Source: SVTX01 sp045602385 (GTDB lineage Bacteria; Bacillota; Clostridia; Oscillospirales; CAG-272). From it: a DNA stretch of 64,000 nucleotides. The stretch covers positions 62,001 through 126,000 of the forward strand of contig JAZSBL010000023.1 of the NCBI GenBank assembly GCA_045602385.1. Reading direction: 5' to 3'. The notes under the pieces are model-generated. The model saw only the letters and a program-made list of their open reading frames with translations. It was not told the origin of the DNA and did not search any database. Within the stretch, counting starts at the first letter, position 1; each line of letters starts with the position of its first letter. This document shows positions 1-7,970 of this stretch, in pieces. A program made the translations under genes and the position numbers.

Positions 1-402
1 TCTCTCGGTGTTGAGAGAAGCGTGCTTGCGGTTCTTTGCGACGCGTACGATGAAGAAGTTATCGACGCAGAGAAGAACGATGTAAGAACGGTTATGCACT
101 TCCATCCCGCGCTCGCTCCAATCAAGGCTGCGATCCTTCCTCTCTCCAAGAAGCTTTCCGACAAGGCAAGCGAGATCTACGTTGAGCTTTCCAAGTACTT
201 CAACGTTGACTTTGACGAGGCAGGCTCTATCGGTAAGAGATACCGCCGCCAGGACGAGATCGGTACACCTCTTTGCATTACCTATGACTTTGAGTCCGAG
301 AGCGACGGCTGCGTAACCATTCGCGACAGAGATACGATGGAGCAGGTAAGACTTCCCATCGGCGAGCTTCGCACATACATTGAAAAGAAGATTGAATTCT
401 GA
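1..402 (+). CDS. glyQS: Glycyl-tRNA synthetase, C-terminal part (5' end outside window)
   Basis: The open frame enters from the left edge and ends at a TAA at 402; 133 residues are visible. They match the end of the single-chain class II glycyl-tRNA synthetase: the motif 3 region (SLGVERSVLAVLCDAY) followed by the anticodon-binding domain, including the DEIGTPLCITYDFES segment. The enzyme charges tRNA-Gly in the cytoplasm. The single-chain dimeric type is seen here, not the alpha-beta tetramer type whose beta subunit ends differently. An intrinsic terminator follows directly, so this is the last gene of its unit. Confidence 0.95.
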   Translation, partial: SLGVERSVLAVLCDAYDEEVIDAEKNDVRTVMHFHPALAPIKAAILPLSKKLSDKASEIYVELSKYFNVDFDEAGSIGKRYRRQDEIGTPLCITYDFESESDGCVTIRDRDTMEQVRLPIGELRTYIEKKIEF

Positions 403-420
403 TTCGATATTCAGATGCAA

Positions 421-456
421 AAGGGAGAGGCAATTTCGCCTCTCCCTTGAATTTTT
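421..456 (+). terminator. Intrinsic terminator after glycyl-tRNA synthetase
   Basis: An 11-bp perfect stem (421-431 with 438-448) with a 6-base loop is followed by a short T-rich run. It lies 19 bases after the stop codon. Confidence 0.85.
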
Positions 457-471
457 CATTTGTCACAAAGC

Positions 472-506
472 AGAAAAAGACGGAGGCATAACCTCCGTCT
501 TTTTCT
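472..506 (-). terminator. Intrinsic terminator of rplJ-rplL (possibly bidirectional)
   Basis: A 15-bp perfect stem (472-486 with 492-506) has a 5-base loop and A/T tails on both sides, so it can stop transcription from rplL on the minus strand and readthrough from the left on the plus strand. Confidence 0.85.
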
Positions 507-565
507 GTTATCCAAAATTTACAACAGAAATGAATGATGTGTTTGCGTAAGAACCGTAGATTAAA

Positions 566-943
566 TTACTTAATCTCAACAGTTGCGCCTGCCTCTTCGA
601 GAGCAGCCTTGATCTTCTCTGCCTCGTCCTTAGCAACGCCTTCCTTAACAGCCTTGGGGCAACCCTCAACCATGTCCTTAGCTTCCTTAAGTCCGAGACC
701 GGTGATCTCGCGAACAGCCTTGATAACGTTGAGCTTCTTGTCGCCGAAGCCTGTGAGAACTACGTCAAACTCAGTCTTCTCCTCAACAGCGGGAGCAGCT
801 GCGCCTGCTACTGCAACAACGCCTACGGGAGCTGCTGCGGATACGCCAAACTCTTCCTCAACTGCCTTTACGAGGTCAGCGAGCTCGAGAATTGTAAGTG
901 TCTTGATTTCTTCAAGAATATTTGTGATCTTTTCGGATGCCAT
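566..943 (-). CDS. rplL: Large ribosomal subunit protein bL12 (L7/L12)
   Basis: The 125-residue product has the standard three parts: an N-terminal dimerisation helix (about 1-35), an Ala/Val/Gly-rich hinge (about 36-55), and a C-terminal domain with the EFDVVLTGFGDKK start and GLGLKEAKDMVE helix that contacts translation factors. It is the acidic stalk protein that recruits EF-Tu and EF-G. It follows rplJ with a 63-base gap and a good Shine-Dalgarno sequence, and is expected to be co-regulated through the L10 leader. Confidence 0.98.
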   Translation of the reverse strand: MASEKITNILEEIKTLTILELADLVKAVEEEFGVSAAAPVGVVAVAGAAAPAVEEKTEFDVVLTGFGDKKLNVIKAVREITGLGLKEAKDMVEGCPKAVKEGVAKDEAEKIKAALEEAGATVEIK

Positions 944-1006
944 TTTAAATTACCTCCTGAATTTGGAAATATAGATTAGATTTGTGTTTGTACGACTTGT
1001 AGTCGA

Positions 1007-1558
1007 TTATTCTGCAGCGGGTGCTTCTGCTTCTGCAGGAGCTTCCTCTGCGGGTGCTGCTTCTCCATCCTTGTCGATGATAGCCTGGAGAGCATAAGCA
1101 AAGTTGTAGATAGGAGACTTGATAGAGCCGAGGAACTTTGCGATGAGAACTTCCTTGGAAGGAATGTCTGCAAGTGCGTTAACACCTGTCGCGTCCATTA
1201 CCTCACCGTCGCAATAGCCTGCGAGAATCTCAAAGGACTCGATCTTAGATGCGTATTCCTTGAGGATCTTTGCAGGAGCGATCGGATCTTCAGGCGTGCT
1301 GATAGCGATAGCTGTCATACCGTTGAGGTACTGCTTCATATCGCCGTAGCCGCACATTTCGCATGCTCTTCCTGTGAGGGTGTTCTTCATAACTACGTAC
1401 TTAACACCTGCTTCACGGAGAGCCTTACGGAGTGCTGTGTCATTCTCAACGGTGATACCCTGATAATTGACAACTACACCGGCGGCGCTTGCCTTAATCT
1501 GCTCTGCGGGGTCTGCAACTACCTGTTTTTTCTGTTCGAGTATTGCATTACTAGGCAT
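1007..1558 (-). CDS. rplJ: Large ribosomal subunit protein uL10
   Basis: The 183-residue product carries the L10 rRNA-binding fold (MPSNAILEQKKQVVAD, then the NYQGITVENDTALRKALREAG segment in two parts) and ends in an Ala/Glu/Pro-rich tail. It anchors L12 dimers to the ribosome at L11-binding rRNA. The upstream 200 bases form an L10 leader, so the gene should be autoregulated. rplK and rplA, which often precede it, are not here: the unit is rplJ-rplL only, starting at its own promoter. Confidence 0.97.
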   Translation of the reverse strand: MPSNAILEQKKQVVADPAEQIKASAAGVVVNYQGITVENDTALRKALREAGVKYVVMKNTLTGRACEMCGYGDMKQYLNGMTAIAISTPEDPIAPAKILKEYASKIESFEILAGYCDGEVMDATGVNALADIPSKEVLIAKFLGSIKSPIYNFAYALQAIIDKDGEAAPAEEAPAEAEAPAAE

Positions 1559-1569
1559 TTGATTTAACC

Positions 1570-1750
1570 TCCCGTGTTAAAGAATTAAAAAAACTTTCTT
1601 CCCGACGGCTCGACACTCTGAACCGGGAAAGAAAGCACACAAAAAGCCTTTCGGCAAGTATTTGATTTAACTTTCTCCTCGGCAGGGTGGCTTGCGCTTT
1701 TACGGGAACCTGCTGTCTTTGGATAATGCCGACTATGTCGGCTGACTTTG
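1570..1750 (-). promoter_or_regulatory. Ribosomal protein L10 leader with attenuator terminator
   Basis: Between the promoter and rplJ on the minus strand lie the hallmarks of the L10 leader class: an AGCAGGTTCCC-type element paired with a CCTGCCGAGGA element, then a terminator hairpin at 1587-1635 (about 11 bp, with one bulge, followed by seven T). In the known family, free L10(L12)4 binds the leader and promotes termination, giving feedback control. The match is by eye to the family pattern; a covariance-model scan was not run. Confidence 0.85.
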
Positions 1751-1752
1751 GT

Positions 1753-1781
1753 ATTATACAACATAAAAAAGGTTTTGTCAA
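1753..1781 (-). promoter_or_regulatory. Sigma-A promoter of rplJ-rplL
   Basis: A perfect TTGACA (-35, at 1776-1781) and perfect TATAAT (-10, at 1753-1758) on the minus strand are separated by 17 bases, directly upstream of the L10 leader. Confidence 0.9.
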
Positions 1782-1820
1782 TAGGTTTTTGAAAAGTTTT
1801 TTGAAAATATTTTGATAGGT

Positions 1821-1854
1821 GTTACTTTCCTGTCAGCAGCAACAGGAAAGTAAC
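1821..1854. repeat. Perfect 13-bp inverted repeat, REP-like
   Basis: The arms at 1821-1833 and 1842-1854 are perfect reverse complements around an 8-base loop and contain TTTCCTGT/ACAGGAAA. No T-run follows, so it is not an obvious terminator. It sits at the edge of a gene-free spacer and looks like a palindromic intergenic repeat; whether it recurs in the genome cannot be told from this window. Confidence 0.6.
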
Positions 1855-2040
1855 CAAAGGGAATGCCGCTCAAGGTGGAGGAGTGCTTAAAAATCGACGG
1901 CGTTGACGCCGATTTTACGCAATCTCCTCCCCCTTAAGAATCCCCCACCTCTGCTCGCCTCTGGCGAGAACGGTGAAGTGTGTTTTAAGGATATCGTCTT
2001 TGAAATGCCGGAGGTGGCACTGTACAGTGGGGTGAATAGG
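1855..2040. other. Gene-free spacer with a hairpin and a short palindrome
   Basis: No supported gene is present. The stretch has a second hairpin at 1890-1916 (arms of about 11 bp with a 3-base bulge) and the palindrome CACTGTACAGTG near 2018-2029. The only open frame is short, lacks a ribosome-binding site and resembles no family I know. The region may be a decayed element. Confidence 0.5.
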
Positions 2041-2072
2041 AAAACAAAACGGCGACCTTGTTGGTCGCCGTT
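2040..2072 (-). terminator. Intrinsic terminator of the WYL-type regulator gene
   Basis: On the minus strand a 10-bp perfect stem (2048-2057 with 2063-2072, 5-base loop) is followed by a T-rich tail, 22 bases past the regulator's stop codon. Confidence 0.8.
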
Positions 2073-2094
2073 CTCTGCTTTTGCAAAATGAAAT

Positions 2095-2652
2095 TTAAAA
2101 TTTGTTGTTCTTTATTATGTTTTCCGCCAGTTTTACCAGCTTTTCGCGGATCCACATGGGCTCGACAATTTTAAAGTCGGAGCGGAGTGTGATAAGCACG
2201 CTCAAAAACTGCTCCACGTTATGGAACTCGCATATGTACTTGTTTCGGGGCTCTCTTGAAATGATGAAGTTCTTTAAGGAAAGCACCGAGAGCTTGTCCG
2301 CAATCTCAATGGTTGCGGTGTAGGGTATCTGCATCTGCACGAAGGTGTTCTCGGCCTGGAGTGATGCGCCCGCCATGTTGTCCGCAAGCTCGGACAGAGA
2401 ATCGTCGTTGTCGCTTGACATAACGAGGGGGAGAGAATACTGCTCGGTATAATAATAGCCCTTGTGCTCGAGGCTGTACTCAAGCGGTGCTCCGAGCTTT
2501 TTCTTAAGGTAGTCTACGTCGCGCTGCGCCTGACGGTGGGATATATTGAAACGCTCGGCAAGTCGCATAGCGTTAGGGTAGTAGAGATTTGCTGTTTTTT
2601 TGTGAAGCCATTGTATCCTTGTGTTCGCAGAACTTTGGGATGAGGTTTTCAT
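2095..2652 (-). CDS. WYL-type helix-turn-helix transcriptional regulator (compact)
   Basis: The product is 185 residues. The N-terminal ~60 residues form a winged helix-turn-helix of the DeoR/HTH_11 kind (NAMRLAERFNISHRQAQRDV). The middle (TATIEIADKLSVLSLKNF) resembles a reduced WYL core, and the last ~45 residues (EFHNVEQFLSVLITLRSDF then PMWIREKLVKLAENI) look like the WYL C-terminal extension. Typical family members are about 300 residues, so this is short. I chose the ATG at 2652 because its AAAGGA lies 11 bases upstream; the TTG three codons earlier is too close to it. Target genes and ligand are unknown. Confidence 0.7.
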   Translation of the reverse strand: MKTSSQSSANTRIQWLHKKTANLYYPNAMRLAERFNISHRQAQRDVDYLKKKLGAPLEYSLEHKGYYYTEQYSLPLVMSSDNDDSLSELADNMAGASLQAENTFVQMQIPYTATIEIADKLSVLSLKNFIISREPRNKYICEFHNVEQFLSVLITLRSDFKIVEPMWIREKLVKLAENIIKNNKF

Positions 2653-2683
2653 TTTTTGCAAATTCCTTTCATTTTATTATATA

Positions 2684-3682
2684 TTACGTATTGATCTCGA
2701 CATCGCTGTTTGGCAGGGAAAGGGAAATTGATATGATCTCTGCTATAGAGTTGACCGCGTAGCATGCGTAGAAAACGCTCAGCACGAGATATATCTCCGG
2801 GAAAAGGTTGAATCCGCGGGCGAATACCGTGAACGTCAATCCCGCGCAGATAAGGCAGAGCGAGGATGCGACGGATTTCAGGGAAATAAACCATGCCGCG
2901 TTGATACGATCAAGAGTTGCTCTTGCGTCGGCGATGGTGCCGAGGATGAGCGCGACGCCGCCAAACTGGGCCGCGAGCTTGAACGGACTGTTCAGCTCTA
3001 TTTCAAAGTCGAGATACAAGAGTCCTATTATAGCTGTGCCGAGCGCGAACACTCCGATGGCGCAGAGTATCTTGAACACCTCTTTGCTATTGAGCATTTG
3101 GAGAATGAAGAAGACGGCCGCTGCAATTGAGAGGAGCAAGATCGCGTCTCCCCATTTTCCCAGATCGTTCATCAGGGTGTGGTATGCAAGATAAACCGAA
3201 GCTGCAAGCGGGAGAAGCGAGCCCCAGCTTGTTCTTGATACAGAATTGCCCACATTTTTGCGCGAGAGGAATATAGCGCAGATAAGGGGGATCAGCACCG
3301 CTGCAGCGGCGGTTACCGTGAGCGCGACGTCTGAGGGCTTAGTGAGATATTTGGTATTTATATCGCAACCGAGCGCTATTATTGCGGCGATAACTCCCGC
3401 TACTATTGGAAGCGCGGAGCAAATTATACCTATCGCCATACGCGCGGTTTTGCTTATCATGGGCATCGGTGTCGGGGCATCTTCGATGATTTCCGGCTGC
3501 TCCGGCTCTGCGGCGTCGGCATCGATTTCAGGCTCGCACTGTTGTGCGATCTGCTCACTGTCCGCTTCTGTCTGTTCTGTTGTTTCAAGTGTTAGATCAT
3601 CCGTTTCTGTGATCCGGTCGAACGTCTGATCTGTCGGCTGATCCTGATTCGGCTCGTTCTCTCTGATCTCTGACAAATCCAT
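2684..3682 (-). CDS. Polytopic membrane protein of unknown function
   Basis: I do not recognise this family. The 332-residue product begins with a ~75-residue very acidic, Gln/Glu/Thr-rich segment predicted to be disordered, followed by about eight hydrophobic segments (roughly 82-104, 119-140, 153-172, 178-197, 202-224, 235-251, 266-288 and 293-315). A strong GGAGG lies just before the ATG. It shares direction with the downstream WYL-type regulator (31-base gap), so the two may be one unit; the regulator could control it, but that is inference. Confidence 0.75.
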   Translation of the reverse strand: MDLSEIRENEPNQDQPTDQTFDRITETDDLTLETTEQTEADSEQIAQQCEPEIDADAAEPEQPEIIEDAPTPMPMISKTARMAIGIICSALPIVAGVIAAIIALGCDINTKYLTKPSDVALTVTAAAAVLIPLICAIFLSRKNVGNSVSRTSWGSLLPLAASVYLAYHTLMNDLGKWGDAILLLSIAAAVFFILQMLNSKEVFKILCAIGVFALGTAIIGLLYLDFEIELNSPFKLAAQFGGVALILGTIADARATLDRINAAWFISLKSVASSLCLICAGLTFTVFARGFNLFPEIYLVLSVFYACYAVNSIAEIISISLSLPNSDVEINT

Positions 3683-3734
3683 ATTGCCCCTCCTTTATCC
3701 GAATATTTGTGTAAAAATACACATTCCTACAACT

Positions 3735-3762
3735 ATTATACTACCAAATTGTTAACGGCAAA
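3735..3762 (-). promoter_or_regulatory. Probable sigma-A promoter of the membrane protein gene
   Basis: On the minus strand a perfect TATAAT (3735-3740) lies 16 bases downstream of a weak -35, TTTGCC (3757-3762), about 50 bases ahead of the start codon. Confidence 0.55.
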
Positions 3763-4037
3763 TAGACAAAACAAACAATTTGCCGAAAATTTAAGCAAAT
3801 AAGCGTAAAAGATTGGTGCGCGAGGGAGCATTTCGGGGAGGGAAAATGCATGCAAAGTCTTCCTTTTATTATATATTTATTGCATGCGGGGCTTTTGGGG
3901 GCGTTTTTATGCGGCGAGATATGCGGTCGGGGGCAGAGGTCGGCGGGTTTATTGCGTTGGTTAAAATGCACAAAAAGCTTGCCGAAACCTTGTTGAAAAT
4001 TTTGTTATATTTTTTATTATATATTGAAAAATTTTTC

Positions 4038-4066
4038 TTGACAAATGGCGATAAATATAGTATAAT
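4038..4066 (+). promoter_or_regulatory. Sigma-A promoter of the S10-spc-alpha ribosomal operon
   Basis: A perfect TTGACA (4038-4043), 17-base spacer and perfect TATAAT (4061-4066) lie in an A/T-rich tract about 320 bases ahead of rpsJ. The 270 bases before it, back to the divergent promoter, contain no gene, only an 8-bp inverted repeat GCATGCAA/TTGCATGC (3848-3855 and 3880-3887). Confidence 0.92.
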
Positions 4067-4073
4067 TATCTCT

Positions 4074-4387
4074 GCTTGATATGCGATGAAGCGAGAGGTT
4101 GCTCTTAAGGGGACGCTCTTAAGAGGTAATTTTCGTGGAGTATGTCCGTATGAACGGGCGACGTAGTCTTTCATACACACACTAAGCAACATGCGGCATA
4201 GTGGTGCTTGAGTGTTCAAAACCCTTGTATTTACTCGGAATTTGTCTGTCAGATGCTGATGCGGGCAAGGTCCGTATTTTAATGTAAGGGGGTAGGAACA
4301 CGCGGCACGGTGTACGAGAGCGCGCCCCACTTTAAAAGGCTTTTGAAATTTCCGCAAGAGCCCAATTTTGAAAGGAGGCACAATTCA
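4074..4387 (+). promoter_or_regulatory. Long structured 5' leader of the ribosomal operon
   Basis: About 310 transcribed bases precede rpsJ. They include a perfect 8-bp stem (4102-4109 with 4118-4125) and a GC-rich middle; no convincing open frame with a ribosome-binding site exists. A leader this long before S10 suggests feedback by an operon product, as L4 does in Proteobacteria, but the sequence does not identify the ligand. Confidence 0.55.
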
Positions 4388-4699
4388 ATGGCAGTTAATG
4401 AGAAGATCAGAGTTCGTCTTAAGAGCTACGACCACACCCTTGTTGATGCAGCTGCAGAGAAGATTGTTACCGTTGCTAAAGCAAACGGTTCTGAGGTTTC
4501 GGGTCCTATTCCGCTTCCCACAGAGAGAGAGATCGTTACAATTCTCCGCGCAGTTCACAAGTACAAGGATGCTCGTGAGCAGTTCGAGATGAGAACTCAC
4601 AAGAGACTTATCGACATCGTAAAGCCCAATCAGAAGACGATTGACGCTCTTATGAATGTTGAGCTCCCCGCAGGCGTTGAGATCGAGGTTAAGATCTAA
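4388..4699 (+). CDS. rpsJ: Small ribosomal subunit protein uS10
   Basis: The 103-residue product has the S10 pattern: IRVRLKSYDHTLVD at the start, the RLIDIVKPNQKTIDAL segment, and the end ELPAGVEIEVKI. It assembles the 30S head and, as NusE, takes part in antitermination. The ATG at 4388 has a GAAAGGAGG 8-10 bases upstream; an in-frame extension to 4310 lacks family similarity and was rejected. First gene of the operon; a 180-base gap precedes rplC. Confidence 0.98.
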   Translation: MAVNEKIRVRLKSYDHTLVDAAAEKIVTVAKANGSEVSGPIPLPTEREIVTILRAVHKYKDAREQFEMRTHKRLIDIVKPNQKTIDALMNVELPAGVEIEVKI

Positions 4700-4879
4700 A
4701 CCCTACATTATTAATAACTTATCAAGCAATGCGGGAAACCGCAAACAAAGACAACAGCCGGCGGCTGAAGGTCAAGCGGACCGAAAGGAACGCGCGACAG
4801 ACGCTGTGACGGTAACTTTGTAAGTCATGTTGGGCGGAGAATTCCGACTCAACCAATAATTTACAGGAGGAAAACAAAA

Positions 4880-5509
4880 ATGAAAAAGGGAATTATCGGT
4901 AAGAAAATCGGTATGACTCAGATCTTCGATGAAAAGGGCAATGTCATCCCTGTAACAGTCATCGAAGCAGGTCCCTGTGTAGTAGCACAGAAGAAGACCG
5001 CAGAAAAAGACGGTTATGACGCCGTTCAGCTTGGTTTCCAGGATGCAAAGGAAAAGCACCTGACAAAGGCTGAGAAAGGTCGCTTTGAGAAGGCAGGAGT
5101 TGCTCTTAAGAGACACCTTAAGGAATTCCGTCTTGATGATTGCAGCGCAATAAACGTTGGCGACGTCATTACAGCCGATACCTTCGCCGCAGGCGACAAG
5201 GTCGACGTAACAGGTATGACAAAGGGCCGCGGATTTACAGGCTGTGTTAAGAGATGGAACCACAGAATACTCCGCATGACTCACGGTACAGGTCCTATCC
5301 ACCGTCAGCCCGGTTCTATGGGTGTTATCGACCCCGCTAGAATCTTCAAGAACAAGAAGATGCCCGGTCAGTACGGTAATGAGCAGGTTACAGTACAGAA
5401 TTTGAAAGTTGTAAAGATCGACGCAGAGAAGAACCTCATCGCAGTTAAGGGCGCAGTTCCCGGTGCGAAGGACGGAATCCTCTTCATCCGCGACTCGGTC
5501 AAAGCATAA
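4880..5509 (+). CDS. rplC: Large ribosomal subunit protein uL3
   Basis: The 209-residue product starts with MKKGIIGKKIGMTQIF, the bacterial L3 signature, and has the FTGCVKRWNHRILRMTHGTG loop region and RQPGSMG that reach towards the peptidyl transferase centre. Normal length. A TTTACAGGAGG precedes the ATG. The 180 bases before it (4700-4879) hold small G/C-rich stems but no gene. Confidence 0.98.
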   Translation: MKKGIIGKKIGMTQIFDEKGNVIPVTVIEAGPCVVAQKKTAEKDGYDAVQLGFQDAKEKHLTKAEKGRFEKAGVALKRHLKEFRLDDCSAINVGDVITADTFAAGDKVDVTGMTKGRGFTGCVKRWNHRILRMTHGTGPIHRQPGSMGVIDPARIFKNKKMPGQYGNEQVTVQNLKVVKIDAEKNLIAVKGAVPGAKDGILFIRDSVKA

Positions 5510-5529
5510 TCGGAAGGAGGAAATAAACA

Positions 5530-6153
5530 ATGCCCGCAATTAAAGTTGTAAATATGTCCGGCGCAGAAGTCGGCACAATGGAGCTTTCGGATGTTCTTTT
5601 CGGAGCTGAAGTAAACGGTGCAGTCCTCCACGCTGCAGTAAGAGCTTACCTTCTCAATCAGAGACAGGGTACACAGTCCACTCTTACTCGTTCCGAGGTT
5701 TCCGGTGGCGGTAGAAAGCCCTGGAGACAGAAGGGTACAGGTCGCGCACGTCAGGGCTCGACACGTTCTCCTCAGTGGACACACGGTGGTATCGCTCTTG
5801 GTCCTAAGCCCAGAAGCTACCGCACAAATCTCAACAAGAAGACAAAGAGACTTGCTCTTATCAGTGCTCTCACAGATAAGTTCAACAACGGTAAGCTCAT
5901 TATCGTTGATGACATCAAGCTCGAGTCTTACAAGACAAAGACCATGGTTGACATGTTCAAGGCACTCTCCGCTGAGAGAAAGCCCCTCGTTGTTCTTCCT
6001 GAGGTCGATCAGTTCGTAGTAAAGAGCTGCGCTAACATCCCCGGCGCTAAGACTTGCCTCTACAACACAATCAACGTATACGATATCTTGAATGCTGATA
6101 CATTCATCACTACCGTTGCGGCAGTTAAAATGCTCGAGGAGGTATATGCATAA
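5530..6153 (+). CDS. rplD: Large ribosomal subunit protein uL4
   Basis: The 207-residue product has the long basic loop (GRKPWRQKGTGRARQG, about residues 60-75) that lines the exit tunnel, and the DNILNADTF-like C-terminal helix region typical of L4. In other bacteria L4 is the feedback regulator of this operon. The gene's TAA shares one base with the next start codon, so rplW is translationally coupled. Confidence 0.98.
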   Translation: MPAIKVVNMSGAEVGTMELSDVLFGAEVNGAVLHAAVRAYLLNQRQGTQSTLTRSEVSGGGRKPWRQKGTGRARQGSTRSPQWTHGGIALGPKPRSYRTNLNKKTKRLALISALTDKFNNGKLIIVDDIKLESYKTKTMVDMFKALSAERKPLVVLPEVDQFVVKSCANIPGAKTCLYNTINVYDILNADTFITTVAAVKMLEEVYA

Positions 6154-6449
6154 TGAGAATGCTCGAAGACGTTATTATTAAGCCCGTAATCTCCGAGGCT
6201 TCCATGGATATGGCTGCTCAGAGAAAGTACGTTTTCAAGGTAGCTAAGACTGCTGATAAGGCTGAGATAGCTTCTGCAGTTGAGGCTATGTTCCCCGGCA
6301 CTAAGGTTGAGGCCGTTAACACAATCAATATGAAGAGAAAGCCCAAGAGATACGGTGTGCACTTCGGTTACACAACCGCTTGGAAGAAGGCAATCGTTAC
6401 TTTGACTGCTGACTCCAAGACCATCGAGTTCTTCGAAGGCATGAACTAA
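6153..6449 (+). CDS. rplW: Large ribosomal subunit protein uL23
   Basis: The 98-residue product contains IKPVISEASMDMAAQRKYVF and the WKKAIVTLTADSKTIEFFEG end typical of L23, which sits at the tunnel exit and docks trigger factor and SRP. The start overlaps the rplD stop by one base and uses the GAGGAGGT inside rplD. Confidence 0.97.
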   Translation: MRMLEDVIIKPVISEASMDMAAQRKYVFKVAKTADKAEIASAVEAMFPGTKVEAVNTINMKRKPKRYGVHFGYTTAWKKAIVTLTADSKTIEFFEGMN

Positions 6450-6466
6450 GAGGGAGGTCGAATAGA

Positions 6467-7303
6467 ATGGCTACATTAAAGTATAAACCTACGACACCCG
6501 CGAGAAGACACATGTCCGTTCCGGTTTACAAGGACATCATCACTAAGGACACTCCCGAGAAGAGCCTTGTAGTAATCAAGAAGAAGCACGCGGGCCGTAA
6601 CAGCTACGGACGTATCACAGTTCGCCACAGAGGAGGCGGAAACAAGGTTAAGTACAGAATCATCGACTTCAAGAGACTTTCTACAGTTCCCGCAGAGGTC
6701 GTTGCAATCGAGTACGACCCCAACAGAACAGCTTACATCGCTCTTCTTCAGAACGATGAGGGCGTAAAGAGCTACATCGTAGCTCCCGAAGGCCTTAAGG
6801 TAGGCGACAAGGTTTACTCCGGCGCAGATGCCGACATTAAGCCCGGTAACGCTCTCCCCTTGGCTAACATTCCTGTTGGTACTTTCATCAACAACATCGA
6901 AATTCACCCCGGTAAGGGCGGACAGCTCGTTCGTTCCGCAGGTACCATGGCTCAGCTCCTTTCCAAGGAAGCAAACGGCATGGCACAGGTAAGACTTCCT
7001 TCCGGTGAAGTTCGCTACGTTCCCCTTAACTGCAAGGCAGTTATCGGACAGATCGGCAACATCGACCACGACACTGTTAAGGTTGGTAAGGCCGGTAAGA
7101 CAAGACACAAGGGCATTCGTCCTACAGTCCGCGGTTCCGTTATGAACCCCTGCGATCACCCCCACGGTGGTGGTGAAGGTAAGTCTCCCATCGGTCATGC
7201 TAATCCTATGACTCCTTGGGGTAAGCCTGCTCTCGGTCTTAAGACCAGAAACAAGAAGGCTCGCACAAACAAGTTCATCGTAAAACGCAGAAACGCTAAA
7301 TAA
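6467..7303 (+). CDS. rplB: Large ribosomal subunit protein uL2
   Basis: The 278-residue product has the L2 landmarks: KKHAGRNSYGRITVRHRGGG near the N terminus, the SH3-like core, and the NPCDHPHGGGEGKSPIG loop whose histidine is near the peptidyl transferase centre. Usual length is about 276, so it is complete. Good Shine-Dalgarno GAGGGAGG. Confidence 0.98.
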   Translation: MATLKYKPTTPARRHMSVPVYKDIITKDTPEKSLVVIKKKHAGRNSYGRITVRHRGGGNKVKYRIIDFKRLSTVPAEVVAIEYDPNRTAYIALLQNDEGVKSYIVAPEGLKVGDKVYSGADADIKPGNALPLANIPVGTFINNIEIHPGKGGQLVRSAGTMAQLLSKEANGMAQVRLPSGEVRYVPLNCKAVIGQIGNIDHDTVKVGKAGKTRHKGIRPTVRGSVMNPCDHPHGGGEGKSPIGHANPMTPWGKPALGLKTRNKKARTNKFIVKRRNAK

Positions 7304-7317
7304 GGAGGGAATATAAA

Positions 7318-7599
7318 ATGAGCAGAAGCTTGAAAAAAGCGCCTTTCGTTGAAGAAAAGCTCTATACTCGTATATGTGCTATGAACGAAAAGGGCGAGAA
7401 GAAAGTTATTAAGACTTGGTCCCGTGCATCAACTATATTCCCGGAATTTGTCGGTCATACAGTTGCTGTTTACGACGGAAGAAAGCACGTTCCGGTTTAT
7501 GTCGTTGAAGATATGGTAGGTCACAAGCTCGGTGAGTTTGCTCCTACAAGAACCTTCAAGGGTCACGCCGGTTCCAAGACATCCAACAACGGTAAGTAA
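7318..7599 (+). CDS. rpsS: Small ribosomal subunit protein uS19
   Basis: The 93-residue product begins MSRSLKKAPFVEEKL and ends GEFAPTRTFKGHAG, matching S19 end to end. It forms part of the 30S head with S13. It lies 14 bases after rplB. Confidence 0.98.
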   Translation: MSRSLKKAPFVEEKLYTRICAMNEKGEKKVIKTWSRASTIFPEFVGHTVAVYDGRKHVPVYVVEDMVGHKLGEFAPTRTFKGHAGSKTSNNGK

Positions 7600-7617
7600 T
7601 CAGGAGGAAAGTAGAAA

Positions 7618-7953
7618 ATGGAAGCAAAAGCATATCTTAAATATGCGAGAATTTCCCCTCGTAAGGTTAAGATCGTTCTCGACCTCATCAGAGGTAAGGA
7701 TGCAGGAATGGCAATGGCTATCCTCAAGAACACCAACAAAGGTGCTTGCGAATACCTTATAAAGCTTTTGGGAAGTGCAATCGCAAATGCAGAAAATAAT
7801 TTCCACATGGATTCTACAAAGCTCTACGTTTCCGAGTGCTTCGTAACACCCGGCCCCACGCTCAAGCGCATCATGCCTAGAGCTAAGGGAAGCGCAGACA
7901 GAATCCTTAAGAGAACCAGCCACGTTACTATCGTGGTTAAGGAAAGAGACTAA
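7618..7953 (+). CDS. rplV: Large ribosomal subunit protein uL22
   Basis: The 111-residue product has the L22 helical core (KYARISPRKVKIVLDLIRGK) and the extended hairpin (PGPTLKRIMPRAKGSADRI) that lines the exit tunnel, where macrolide-resistance changes occur in other species. It ends in HVTIVVKERD, as in the family. Confidence 0.98.
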   Translation: MEAKAYLKYARISPRKVKIVLDLIRGKDAGMAMAILKNTNKGACEYLIKLLGSAIANAENNFHMDSTKLYVSECFVTPGPTLKRIMPRAKGSADRILKRTSHVTIVVKERD

Positions 7954-7970
7954 GAAAGGAGACAAGAGTA

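Noticed and set aside
3813..4079. 88-codon frame upstream of the ribosomal operon
   Set aside because: It runs through the S10 operon promoter, has no ribosome-binding site and no family resemblance.
4772..5539. Long open frame antisense to rplC
   Set aside because: It mirrors a highly expressed gene with strong codon bias; the predicted protein is Cys/Leu/Ser-rich, has no ribosome-binding site and resembles no family. The same holds for antisense frames over rplB, rplE, secY, rpsK-rpsD and the DUF5696-type gene.
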